A stretch of 64,000 bases of DNA, taken from Nectonema munidae. Its lineage: Eukaryota > Nematomorpha > Nectonematoida > Nectonematidae. Under the pieces are notes generated by a model that was not told the origin of the DNA, searched no databases, and saw only the letters and a program-made list of their open reading frames with translations. The stretch covers positions 1,082,001 to 1,146,000 of the forward strand of contig JAUIRK010000953.1 in the NCBI GenBank assembly GCA_030549495.1. The letters run 5' to 3'. The translations under genes were made by a program, and so were the position numbers. Of this stretch, positions 10,379-21,442 are shown piece by piece; the first letter of the stretch is position 1; every line of letters starts with the position of its first letter.

Positions 10379-12912
10379 TAAATCTAAATGTGTTTTTTAA
10401 TGGAAACCATAAGTAAATATTTTATCACATTATATGCCTTCAGTAAGCCTGTGTTTAATTTTATTATGAAACTACTACCTATAATAAGAATGATTATGTT
10501 TTCATTATGCACTATATTTTGAAATTTTTGTAGAATATTTCGAATTGCTTTCAATAAAAAATTTTATTTCAAATCATTAATTTTTGATGCTCAATATCTT
10601 TGTAGACAATTTCACCATGGTAGATACATCATTGCATCGAAGAGTTTCTTTCTTTTGTTAAATTATTTGTTTACGAATAAAGAGTATATTCTGAAAACTT
10701 CAAAAATGACCAAATTCTGTGAAAACCAGTGTGATAAGATTGCTGATTGATAACTCTATTTATTTTTTCTTGGAATCATACAATTTAAAGTAGAAAGAAA
10801 GTTATACTTGACACCAAATAAATTCCTGCTTTACCTTAAAGTCCAATTTTGGAATTTTAGCGTCTCTATCATTTACCCATATCTGTTATGTCTGCCATTG
10901 ATCTTTGAGAAAATTGACAAACAAGGTGAATGGGATAAAAATTTATCATATAAAATTGCCATTAGAATTTATTAAAATCCTTACTAACATACTTAAACCT
11001 GAGTTCAAATAATTCCAAACTCAGTAAAAACTAAAAGTCTCTAAAATAACATTTATAACACGTTGACAGTGTTATCTTAATAAGAAAATAAATGTGAGAA
11101 TCAAAAATTATAATTAAAGCCTAAAGTATTGTAGCTGTTATGCTAAATTTGGAGAAAAAAGTTTTATTGTTAAAAATGAAAATAAACTCTTCAAATTTAC
11201 AATTTGAAAGGCTAAACAGAGAAGTGTGTTTGGTGATAAAAATGTAACAATGTATAAAAAGTTGAATTCTATAATTCTATAATTGGAGAAAGTAAAAATA
11301 AAAACATTAGTATAAAATATAATGAATCCATTGTTAATAACAAAGGACTTCCCCCAATATACTTATCATAATTTTTATATAAACACTTTAGCTCTGATGT
11401 CAATGATAAAAATGTTGATATTAGTAAATACAAAATTCATTCGATAAAATAGCGAGAATCTCTTGAGATTTATATAATTTCACAACCTAAACACATTGCT
11501 AGTTTTGTTAGTAATATGGCTTGAACTTCTCTCATGGGAATGATCAATAAGGCTCATTATCCTTCTGGTTTAAAAATATCAAAATTGGTTCAAGTTTACA
11601 AAAAAAGTGATTCCTCACGAATTTCAATATTTTCAGTAGTTCCCAAATTTTTTTGAAAGAATAATAAATAACCTAATATATAATTTTTTGAATACAATGA
11701 TGTCTTTAGTTAGATACAAGAAATAAAGATTTAGAAAATATGATTATATTAAAAATTTACATTTTCTATTGTCATTGAAAATATCCTGCATTTTTCGAAT
11801 AAAGTCTATTATTCTGCATTTCTTTTAATTTATTTCATTTCCTATTTTTAATATCACCGACTCCTTTACATGAAATCCTTTGACTCCTTATTTGAATGTT
11901 TCTGGAATATTTGAGTATCTAAGCGATCGATCCGTTGCATGGTCTGTTTTTCTTTACTCACTATGTCTATTTACAAATGTATTAAATATTTTGTGTATAG
12001 CAAGTTGATTTGCTTATGCTTTTATTTGATACAAATTTCCTATTTTATATAAATTAAAATATTAAATTTAAACTCTTTTAACATTTTAAAGACTTTGGTA
12101 CAAAAAACAGTAGAAAAAGAAGGCTCTGATTGGTCATTAGAATTAAATGTAAACGAATTAAAAATTAATTATATAATCAACTTTAGCCAATCAAAAGAGA
12201 CTTGAATCAGCACTGTCTCGTATTTTAAGGATTGAAATTGCTTTAATGACTAAGCAGAACACCATCTATCAGAGCATGTTGTAAAAGAAGTGTTCAGTGA
12301 GCATAGCTATTTATGAAATAAAAGGTTGAGTGACGTACACCATAGGAAAAAGATGTGCAGAAGCGTGTTACGGAATCCTCAAACGTTTCAGAGAACTTGA
12401 GTAAGGACGAAAAGGCGTGATCGACCCAAACTGTCGTATGATGGTAACACAATTTTAAACAGCAAACGTGACTCTAATGTTAAGCCAATGTTTGCAAATA
12501 AACTGTTTTGAATCAGCAATTCATAAAGTTTTTGCTCGACAAATGTTGGATCGGTTGCTAAATCCAGTTGCGTTTGGCCTTGGGAAGATAAAAAAATTAC
12601 ATGTGTGAATCAAAAGAGATCATTTCGCTCAGCCATGAATACATCAAAGCAAAACTTGTCAATCACAAGAGTTGTGGAGTGGGAACAATAGTGTTTTTGG
12701 ATAATTCGAATCCTATTTCTTGAACGACATGTATTTTTATGGTTTTAAATTTTAAATGTCAGAAAAAATCACGTTATTGTTGTGATGGAAAAGGGTGTCG
12801 GTATTATAATATTAAGATCGTATTGGATAAAAATTACCCGATTATTATTAACCGGTGAATAAGGTTGACTAATTCACCGTAAGAGAACCGTCCTTCACAG
12901 GTCCATTGAAAT
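10379..12912. other. Non-coding stretch, no recognised gene
   Basis: I see no conserved coding block. Around 12300-12640 a frame-shifting segment contains RRDRPKLSYDGN, which faintly recalls a Tc1/mariner N-terminal linker, but no further blocks support this. The flank of the next element supplies its 8-bp target duplication (ATTGAAAT at 12905-12912). Confidence 0.4.
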
Positions 12913-13034
12913 CAGGGGCGCACATCCAGGGGGGGGGGGGGCCCTGGATATAAATGTTAAATATTTTTTTTGAGCAAACTGTTCTTACTATATTTTAATC
13001 AAAACTCCTCAGAATTTCCTTTATCTAGCATTCA

Positions 13035-14091
13035 ATGTCTAAGCTTGTTGTGAAATTAAAATTAATCAGAAGCAAGATTGATTCTTCCTCAAAAAAGGAA
13101 ATTAAGGAAATGCTTGACTTAATTTTATCTGATGTTGAATTGAACATTGATATGAGTTCTAAATTAGACTCTATCTCATGCAAAATTGACTATTTAAAAA
13201 ATAAAAATTTATCTTACAGCGATGCTCTTCAAAACTCCACTAATAAGATAAGTATCTCTTACAATGCCTTTAGTAATTCTACTTCTTACAACGCCTCTAG
13301 AAATTCTACTAAGTCCAAGCAATTCAATTCTTCGTTTGATCCAAGCACTTCTCTTTTGTTGCCCAATTTTTTTGATGAAACTTCAAACAAAGAAAAAGCG
13401 AGTGATTTTATAAATAAAAAAATCAATCCCTCTTCTAATAGATTGTGCATCAAAAAATACAAAAAGATCAGAAATAATTCACTCCTAATCGAAGTATCAG
13501 ATGTTGCCAATCATGTAAAGTTGAAAGATTGTTTGATTAAGAAAGGTATTGAAAATAGAAACCTTTCATCTAAATTGCCTTCATTTATTATTAAAGGAGT
13601 TAACAATAACATTAAACAAGAAGATCTCAAAAGTATGATTTGCAATCAAAATGATCTAAACGATGATGAAATCCTCAATGCCTACAAAATCAAAACTGAT
13701 AAAAAGTATTGTAATGTTATTTTGAAATTCAAAGATTCTTCAATTAAGAAAATTTATAAAAGAAATTTAATTTTCCTGAACTGTTTTGCCCATGATATTC
13801 AACTTTTCTCCTCCTATGTAAAAGTTTGCTACAAATGCAACTGTTATGGTCACATTTCTAAAGATTGTAATTCTGAGAAGTCTTGTTGTAGGTTTTGTTC
13901 TTCTCATCACTCTTCTGATGTCTGGCTCTTTGAAGGATGATTCCTCAAAACATTTTTGTAAAAATTGTCAAAGTAATGACTTTTCTTTTAATCATGCATG
14001 TAATTCTAAAGATTGTAAGACCTTAAATTTGATGAAGTCCTCTCTTAATAGTTCACAAGTAGCTTGTCTTAATTATTATTTATCTAAGTAG
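13035..14091 (+). pseudogene. Retrotransposon ORF1 (gag-like, zinc knuckles), one frameshift
   Basis: The first 301 codons run from ATG at 13035. The N-terminal 70 residues look helical. A serine/asparagine-rich linker with a repeated 'SYNAxxNSTS' unit follows at about residues 75-105, then a basic domain. A zinc knuckle CYKCNCYGHISKDC (CX2CX4HX4C) lies at about residues 264-277, with a second knuckle beginning at CCRFC. Near 13910-13925 the frame shifts and the reading continues to 14091, where a third cysteine cluster (CKNCQ...HAC) appears. Three knuckles in tandem are usual for gag-like ORF1 of Jockey/I/CR1-type elements; this protein would bind the element RNA. One base change or indel accounts for the break. 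Confidence 0.8.
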
Positions 14092-14143
14092 TTTTTAAAT
14101 ATTAATATTCGTATATATATATATACTTTTTCCTTAATTTTTT

Positions 14144-17032
14144 ATGTCTCTAAACTATAATAATTTTGATTTGCTTGATTTATCATATATTTCTCAGCTT
14201 CAATCTGAACTTTTACTGCCCATTAAGTCTTCTTTTATAGTAGATCCTCCTTATAGTGTGTTTAATAATAATAACATGTTCAATATTTCAGCTTTAAAAA
14301 TTTTTCATGCCAATGTACGGAGCTTGAACAAAAATTTTGATATTTTAGTTCACACTCTTAATTTGCTGCCCACTAAGCCTGATATTATTGTTGTTTCTGA
14401 AATTTGGAATCTTTTTGTTGATAATCCTCTTATTCAAATGCAGGGTTATATTTTCAGGTTCTGTTCTAGATCCACAAGAGGGGGTGGAGTTGGGATATTT
14501 TATTCCGATAAATTTTTATTAAAAGAATTTAAAACTATCAACTGTCGGTCTGATTCTTGTGAATGTCTAAAAGTTAGCCTTTGTTATGAAAACATTTTTT
14601 TTGATGTTTTTTTCTTTTTATCGTTCTCCTTCTTTAAGTATTCCTAACTTTATCCATTTCTTGACTTCTAAGATTCTCCCTTCTGTTTCCGATTTTAGTT
14701 TTTTGATTGGTGACTTTAACATAAATTTATTGAACTTAGAAAGTGATAATTTTGTATTAGAATTTTTTAATGAGTTATTGTCCTTTAATTTCTATCCCAT
14801 TATTACTAAGCCGACTCGCTATAATCATTTATCTGGTCATTCTTCTTTGATTGATAATATTTTTGTTAACTTTAAGCATCCAGTCCTAGCATCTTCATTT
14901 GAAACAGGTATATCTGATCATCTGTCAAGCTATGTGTCACTTAATACTTTTTTTTCTACTTCTAGAGCTGTTAAATATTCCAATAAGCGTAGTTTTTCTA
15001 AAAATAATATTTCTAAGTTTGTAGATAAACTTTCTTTTTTAAACTGGGATCCAGTTTTGGAATTAAATAATGTAAATAAGTCATACGATACATTTTTTAC
15101 TATTTTTTATAATATTTATTGCCAATCTTTTCCTTTTTTAAAAGTGTGCCGTAAAAATAAATCGATTAGTCAGTCTTGGTTCTCTGCTGAACTTATTAAA
15201 CTTCGTAAAAAAAAGTTATTTTTATATTCGAAGTACAAAAGTACTAAGTCAAATGACAGCTTTAAAACATATAAAATTTTTTTGAAATTTTATAAATTCA
15301 AACTAAAGCAAGCTAAATTTTCTTATCATCAATCTGCTTTACTCAACTCATCTAAAAGATCCTTTTGGAAAACTGTTAATCAACTTTTGTTCAATAAAAC
15401 AAGTTCTGTTAATAATATCTCTTTTACTTCTGATGAACTTTATAATAATTTTTATTGTTTATCTAGGCAAAATTGTCAATCTATTTGTTTTGATGAAATT
15501 ATTAAAACTGTTCCCTTTAATGCTCATAGTTTTTTTTGTTCTCCTATCACTGCAGATGATATATTGTTATCCGTTGCCTCACTATCTAAAAAGAACACTG
15601 TAGGTCCAGATGATGTAAACATGTTCATTGTCAGCAGGTGTGTTTCTTTTTTAACTATTCCTCTTCATATTTTTAATCTTTCCCTAAGTAATGGAATTTT
15701 CCCCTCATCTCTCAAGCTCACAAAGACCATTGCTATATTAAAACCACACAAGAAATCATGTGAACTTAACTCTTTTCGACCAATTAGCTTAGTTTCTTGC
15801 TTTTCAAAAATATTTGAAAAAATTGTTTTAGAGCGAATTGTCAAATTTTCAGATCGATACAACCTAATTTCAAAATCACAGTTTGGCTTTAGACCTAAGC
15901 TTTCAACTCAAGATGATATTTTCTCTTTAGTTCAATCAGTTTCAAGCTCCTTTTATAGAGATATTTCAACGGCAGGTATATTTCTTGATTTCGAAAAAGC
16001 CTTTAATTCAGTAAATCATAAAATTATTTCTCATAAGCTGTTTAGATATGGTTTCAGGGGTTCCATTCTTGAGTGGTTAAAATCCTTTTTATCATTGCGT
16101 CCTACCTATGTTTTTACTAGTTCTCCGTCTAAGATCGGATATGTAAATGTTGGCATACCCCAAGGATCCATTTTGGGTCCATTACTTTTTACGCTTTTTA
16201 TCAATGACATAGTTTACTGTGACTTAAAACACGTAAAATATTTCCTTTATGCAGATGATATTCTTTTGACGTCTGGAGTAATTAATTCACAAGTAAGTTT
16301 TTTTTATCAGCACCTTAACAACTGTTTAAATAAAATTTTTTCTTGGTCTACATATAATTTTTTACCTCTAAATAAAAACAAGTGTAAATTTATGATATTC
16401 AGTAACAATAAAACTGATTTCTCTGATCACAAACTTTTCATTAATGACTATGTACTAGAACAAGTTGACAATTTCTTTTATCTCGGAGTCTACATTGACT
16501 CTCAACTTTCTTGGAAGTCTCATTTTAATTATGTATTGCTTAAAGTTTCTAGACTTTTAGGTACTTTTTATAGGTCTCGTAATTTTCTTTCTCCTTCTTC
16601 TTCTTTAAAATTATTTTATTCTCATGTTTATCCGATTATATTTTATGCTAATATTGTTTGGGCTAACTCCAACCAATTTCTGCTCAATAAAATTCAACTT
16701 CGCGTAAATAAATTCAATAACTTCATCAACCCTCAAAAATCTAACGAAATGTTTTTATCTCTAAAGAATTTACATATTTATTATTTATGTATTTTTGCGT
16801 ATAAGAACTTTTTTTAAATGGTTACTTTGATGATTTGTTCATTTCTAATAACACTTTATATTCTTACTTTACTAGACAAAATAGCAACATTCATTTACCT
16901 TTTATTGATCACCAATCTACTTTCAGAAATATTGTTATAAATTCTATTAAGTTCTTCAATCATTTCTCTCATTTTCTCGATTGTCATAGCCTTTTCATTT
17001 TCAAACGTTCTTTAAAAGCTTTAATTTTATAA
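14144..17032 (+). pseudogene. Retrotransposon ORF2: AP endonuclease plus reverse transcriptase, two breaks
   Basis: The endonuclease begins with LKIFHANVRSLNKNFDILV and PDIIVVSEIWN (catalytic Glu), then RGGGVGIFYS. A frame change near 14600-14645 follows, and the next frame continues with LIGDFNINLL, HSSLIDNIFVN and GISDHLSSYVSL (the Asp/Asn and SDH catalytic motifs). The RT reads NSFRPISLVSCFSKIFEKIV, ISTAGIFLDFEKAFNSVNHK, NVGIPQGSILGPLLFTLFIN and YFLYADDILLTSG (YADD active site), then FFYLGVYIDSQLSWKSH. A stop at 16815 interrupts, and the C-terminal region (TRQNSNIHLPF... FKRSLKALIL) continues in another frame to 17032. Overall it is a complete EN-RT layout with two lesions. Confidence 0.88.
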
Positions 17033-17797
17033 TTTCCTATTTTATAATATTTTATAAGTATATATGTATTCAATTGAAAAGCACCTATTCAAGTTATTAT
17101 ATTATCTATTATGTATCAACCTATTCACCATTAATCTCTGTTTAAATTATATTTATACTATATATCTCTATATATATTCATACATATAATTTTACATATA
17201 TATATATATATATATATTAATATTTTTTTTTAATTATCAAATTTCATTTTTTATGTAGTTTTATTTATTTTTGTAAATCCTCTCTGCTGATCATCACGAT
17301 AGTGGCTTCGTGGCCACTCTTTGATCGCTGAATACAAACTGGACAAATATTTCTCTGAGTCATGATGGAAACATCACTCACATTTCTGATATGATTTTTT
17401 TATGTGCATTATAATTTTTTTTTTAATAATAATAATAATAATAAACGTCTTTCTTTCTTAAGAAATTTTTTTAATAGCTATTTGGGAATGAATATTTTGA
17501 CTAGCTATTTGGGTTAAAAGCAAGAATACTCTATTTTCTTAATATTTGAGCAGAGATATCTTTTATAATGTTCGATTGTTAAATTTTATAAGTAACACTG
17601 TACATAATCAAATACCCTTTTTAAAGAAAATTTGTTGATTATTATAGTAAAATATAATATCGAAACAAAACGTTTCAGTTGTTAAAAATGTACTTGATCT
17701 ATTATTTATGACAGCTGTCAGAATTTTATTTGTAGACAAATATTCAAAAAAAACGCAATGGTTTTCTTTTCTCGTATACTTTGATTTATGTTAGTTT

Positions 17798-18155
17798 GGT
17801 CCTCGGACATTTCGCCCCATTATTTTCATAAGACAGTTCGTCCCATGGACAATTCGCTCCATTATTTTCATAAGACAGTTCGTCCCATGGACAATTCGCC
17901 CTATTATTTTCATAAGACATTTTGTTTCATGGACAATTCGCCCCGTTATTTTCATAAGATATTTTGTCTCATGGACAATTCTAAAAAATTAAGAGATAAA
18001 ATGATTAATTTGAAATAATTTAATAGAGTTAAAATAAACAAGAATATAAATTTTTTTAATAATTTTACACATAAGCAAAGATGGATGAAACAAATAGCCT
18101 ATGAGACAATTTGTCCAGGGGGCAAATTGTTTTTGGGGCGAAATGTCTATCGACC
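17798..18155. mobile_element. Element A: 358-bp inverted-repeat element with internal 42-bp tandem units
   Basis: The left end GGTCCTCGGACATTTCGCCC pairs with the right end GGGGCGAAATGTCTATCGACC. The flanks are GTTAGTTT (17790-17797) and GTTAGATT (18156-18163), an 8-bp duplication with one mismatch. Inside the left arm, TATTTTCATAAGA recurs at 17821, 17863, 17905 and 17947, an exact 42-bp period. No coding potential is seen; the ORF through the array is an artefact of the repeats. The same element in the paralogous copy (35441-36727) has been disrupted. Confidence 0.8.
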
Positions 18156-18395
18156 GTTAGATTAAATAATTTTTTAATTAAAAGGGCTAGCTACTTAAAT
18201 GTTGGCTTTTACTGTTTATAAAAATTTGAAAATATCAAATAAACTCTAAATCTTTATGCTTCTATTATTTTGAAATTATTCTGAGAACAGACGGTCCCAT
18301 TTTAAAATAGTGAAAATTGCTTTATTAGTTTATTTTCTTTCCTTTCTCTCTTATGTTAATTATGTAGCAAATTTTTCAATTTTAAGTAAAAGGAA

Positions 18396-18545
18396 GGTAC
18401 AGCGGGTGTATTTTTGTTGACAAGGCACTGATGTACCGCTTATGTCAAATTATGAACAAATTCGTATCGATGAGGAATCGAATCCAGAGGCTTCCGTGCT
18501 AAGTCCATCATCTCAACCAACCTGCCATGCCACCCATAGAGTATG
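18396..18545 (-). mobile_element. tRNA-derived SINE, family 1, inside hAT copy 1
   Basis: On the minus strand the head reads GGTTGGTTGAGATGATGG (A-box region) and, about 35 nt on, GGATTCGATTCC (B box). The tail contains GTGCCTTGTCAAC and ends ACACCCGCTGTACCTTCC. The tail matches the SINE at 23251-23400, and the whole matches the copy at 36963-37108. Lack of a clean acceptor-stem pairing and presence of the shared tail show that it is not a functional tRNA gene. Confidence 0.75.
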
Positions 18546-19195
18546 CTGTAGGGGGGTACGTCAAATTAGTTTCCAAAAACTTAAGTTCTACCCTAAAATT
18601 TTTTAGTTTTTGTTGAAGCTCTATAACTTTTTCTGATAAACTTTTTTTCCTTAAAATTTTTTATAAAAGGCAAATCATTGCAAAATGTTAAAAGTTATTT
18701 TACTTTTTGTGGCCTGTATCAATTTAGCTTTTAAACTATTTTTGAATGATGCTGAGTAAAATGAAATAATGCGATCTTAATTTTTTGTTTTATTTTTGTT
18801 TGCACAATTTTAACTTCGTTTTATACCCTTGCCCCTGAATAAATCACATTTTTTCATATAAACATCGCAGGGTGTCTAGTAGACTCTTTGCCTTTAGACT
18901 ACATTCACTCATAAAACTATCTAACCTTCAGTTATTTGTTTTCTCTATGAATCAAATATCCTTTCATCAATTCCTGTAATGTGCCTGGTAGACTACTTCA
19001 TATTTCAAATGAAAAGCCTAGTCCACCCCCTAACAATTTTGGATTTTTTTAAACTAGTGTATATTCTGCAAACTTAATTAAAATATTTTCGCTGGAAGTA
19101 TAGTATTTAAATTCACAAATTTTGTAAAAAAAAATATAAAGTAGTCTTATAAATTTAGGACTTTAGTTATGCGCTGAATACACTCTATTTTAAAG

Positions 19196-20156
19196 GGTCG
19201 GCAGACATTTTGCCCCATAGACAATTCGCCGCATAGATGATTCGCCCCATAGACAATTCGCCCCCCTGACAAATTGTCTCATAGGCTATTTGTTTCATCC
19301 ATCTTTGTTTATTATATGTGTAAAATTATTAAAAAATTTTATATCCTTGTTTATTTTATCTCTATTAAATTATTTCAAATTAATTATTTTATCTGTTAAT
19401 TTTTTTATCACTCTTAAATAATTTTAAATTATTGATGATGAAATTGAAGAAAAAGATAATTACAATGATATTACAATTACAAGATATTAATTTTTATTTT
19501 GTTTAAAAATTTTAAATATTTGTTTCATTTATAAAATAACTGCCTTTCAAAAAACAATTCTTCAAAAAACTAAGTAAAATTAAAATATAGCTATTTTTAT
19601 TGAGATGAGTTATTATTAAATATTATGCAAAACGTTCATATGCCAAAACGTTTTACGAAAAATAGTCTTATGAAAAAAGCGTAAAAGAGTCAAAAAAAAA
19701 TTGAAAAAACGGTTTTATAAAAGAATAGTGCTAATTGATCTGCATAAATAGAGTAAATTGTCTATGGCAAGAATTGTATTATAAAAATAGAGCAAATTTT
19801 TAATGGAAAGAATTGTCTTATAAAAATAGGACTGGAAGTTTTATAAAAATAATAGAGCGCATTCTCGTATAAAAATAATGGGGCAAATTGAGCATGAGGC
19901 AAATCGTCTTATGAAAATTATGAGGCGAATTATTTTATGAAAATAATGGGGCAAATTGTTTTATGAAAATAGTTAGGCGAATTGTCCATGAGACAAAATG
20001 TCATATGAAAATAATAGGGCGAATTGTCCATGGGACGAACGGTCTTATGAAAATAATGGGGCGAATTATCCTATGAAAATAATGGGGCGAATTGTCTTAT
20101 AAAAAGAATGGGGCGAATTGTCTTATAAAAAGAATTGGGCGAAATGTCTGAGGACC
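19196..20156. mobile_element. Element B: 961-bp inverted-repeat element with 26-bp tandem units
   Basis: The left end GGTCGGCAGACATTTTGCCC pairs with the right end GGGCGAAATGTCTGAGGACC. A perfect 8-bp duplication, TTTTAAAG, lies at 19188-19195 and 20157-20164. The right arm is a tandem array: GCGAATTGTC-type units start at 20061, 20087, 20113 and 20139, an exact 26-bp period, and degenerate units extend left to about 19740. The paralogous copy has the unoccupied site (TATTTTAAAGGATTGC near 38340). The terminal motif GACATTTYGCCC is shared with element A, so A and B belong to one family. No transposase is encoded. Confidence 0.88.
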
Positions 20157-20271
20157 TTTTAAAGGAATGCTTGAATATTTGGTCTCCCGTGGTATTTCCA
20201 GACCACTAATTTTGAAAATTGCAACAAAAAAATTTCGCCCCCCCCAATAATTTTGAGGATGTGCGCCCCTG

Positions 20272-21148
20272 ATTGAAATTCAACTCGTAAAACCTATAGC
20301 AAATCATAAAAAAGTTATTTAAAATGGTATTGCATAATCTTTTATTCATGTCCTGGTACATGTATTTATCTTCTAAGAGTATGCTTTTTTCGGTCTTCTT
20401 TACGAATTATTTTTCTATCTTATGTGTATACCTGTGGATTCAAAATTTTCACGAAATTAACAGGTTGGTTGAAAGATATTGGAGAATCAACTATCCGGTC
20501 AACGAAAACACTGTTAATTTCCATCAATAATAGTTCATAACGCATATAAACTATAATATAAAATTGTTTCTCGTTTATTGCGTTTTTAAAAAAATCATCC
20601 ATCTTCAGAAATATGTGCACCATTGTTATTTAAAAATAATTTATCAAATAAAAATTGGATCTAAATATTTATATATTAATAATAAATTTCAGTTGTCATT
20701 ACAAATTATAAGGAGTTTGAGATAATTAAATAATATTTTCGAATATAAAATATGACCATTGTGATCAGAGTAAAAACTTTACTATACGAACAACAGGTAT
20801 ATTATTGCAAAAATGACCTTACCAATTTGGTACGAAGATCATAATATTATATATGGGTTTCGGACTAATGATTAAAAGACGTTTGGTCTACGGACATTTA
20901 TGGCTGGTCAATGTATTGTAAATACCTTATCCAAATGTCTATCAATCATCTACCCCGCCCCGATATATAAATATCTTATAATCTCGATAAACATTCAATT
21001 AAATTTAAATTCCAATCAAGCATTTCATTTAATCGCTTCACACTTCGTTACAGGACCACATATGTTCTATTAACCTTGAAATTATTGACTTTTGAACTTT
21101 TATCTAGTAACATATGTGTATTAGCTGTGTTTTTTTAATATTTATATA
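20272..21148. other. Non-coding stretch
   Basis: The right-hand ATTGAAAT duplication of the hAT element starts it (20272-20279). I see no coding blocks, terminal repeats or tRNA-like sequence in the rest. Confidence 0.5.
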
Positions 21149-21430
21149 TTATTTAAGGGTAAAGTAAAGGAAACCATTAAAAGAAATCTGCCATTTTGAT
21201 TGACAAGGGCTTTCTTGAATATCTTGCAAAGATCGAACTTCAATCTTTTCACCATTGACAATTAGTTCTTCCTTCCCTTTATCTATGCCATTGAGATCAG
21301 TAGAAGCAACGACATTAGATCTAAGATTTTGATATTGTAAAGAAACTAGATCTTTTAACTGAGTACTCTGCAAAGAAGATGCTTTCAACTTTAATAATAA
21401 CCTAAAATTATTATAATAATAATAAAATCT
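21149..21430 (-). CDS. Candidate terminal exon of an unrecognised gene
   Basis: An open frame ends with a stop at 21149 and has a plausible 3' splice site upstream (TAATAATTTTAG before GTTATTATTAAAG, near 21402). The residues between look protein-like and low in bias: STQLKDLVSLQYQNLRSN, then KGKEELIVNGEKIEV and QESPCQSKWQISFNGF. The minus strand past the stop has ATTAAA, a weak poly(A) signal. I find no family match and no partner exon in the window. It may equally be a fortuitous open frame. Confidence 0.28.
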   Translation of the reverse strand, partial: RFYYYYNNFRLLLKLKASSLQSTQLKDLVSLQYQNLRSNVVASTDLNGIDKGKEELIVNGEKIEVRSLQDIQESPCQSKWQISFNGFLYFTLK

Positions 21431-21442
21431 TATTGTTCTCAT

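Larger units (their letters stand above)
12945..17445 (+). mobile_element. CR1/Jockey-like non-LTR retrotransposon, near full length
   Basis: The element has a short 5' leader, ORF1 (gag-like), ORF2 (endonuclease plus reverse transcriptase), an A/T-rich 3' UTR of about 380 bp and a (TAA)n tail at about 17424-17445. No RNase H domain is seen after the RT, which argues against the I clade even though the (TAA)n tail resembles it. The left limit is inferred from where the hAT terminal sequence stops. Only a few frameshifts break the ORFs, so it is younger than the other retroelement relics in the window. Confidence 0.8.
12913..20271. mobile_element. hAT-type non-autonomous element, copy 1, carrying nested insertions
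   Basis: The left end CAGGGGCGCACATCC (12913-12927) is the exact complement of the right end GGATGTGCGCCCCTG (20257-20271). Both are flanked by a perfect 8-bp duplication, ATTGAAAT. Homopolymer G/C tracts sit just inside each end. The outer element itself shows no transposase. Inside are a CR1/Jockey-like retrotransposon (about 12945-17445), element A (17798-18155), a SINE (18396-18545) and element B (19196-20156). The remaining sequence aligns with the second copy at 34315-38457. The 8-bp duplication and 5'-CAGGGGCG start are hAT hallmarks; nothing else in the window fits as well. Confidence 0.9.

Noticed and set aside
12230-12850. Tc1/mariner transposase relic
   Set aside because: Only one short linker-like segment; no D-D-D/E blocks could be followed in any frame.
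17821-17990. Evenly spaced repeats resembling a CRISPR array
   Set aside because: Units are contiguous variants of one sequence without unique spacers, lie inside a transposable element, and the DNA is animal.
17788-18018. 76-codon open frame with repeated 'YFHKT..MDNS' units
   Set aside because: It is the translation of the 42-bp tandem units of element A; the mirror array gives no matching protein, so the frame is a by-product of the repeat period being a multiple of three.
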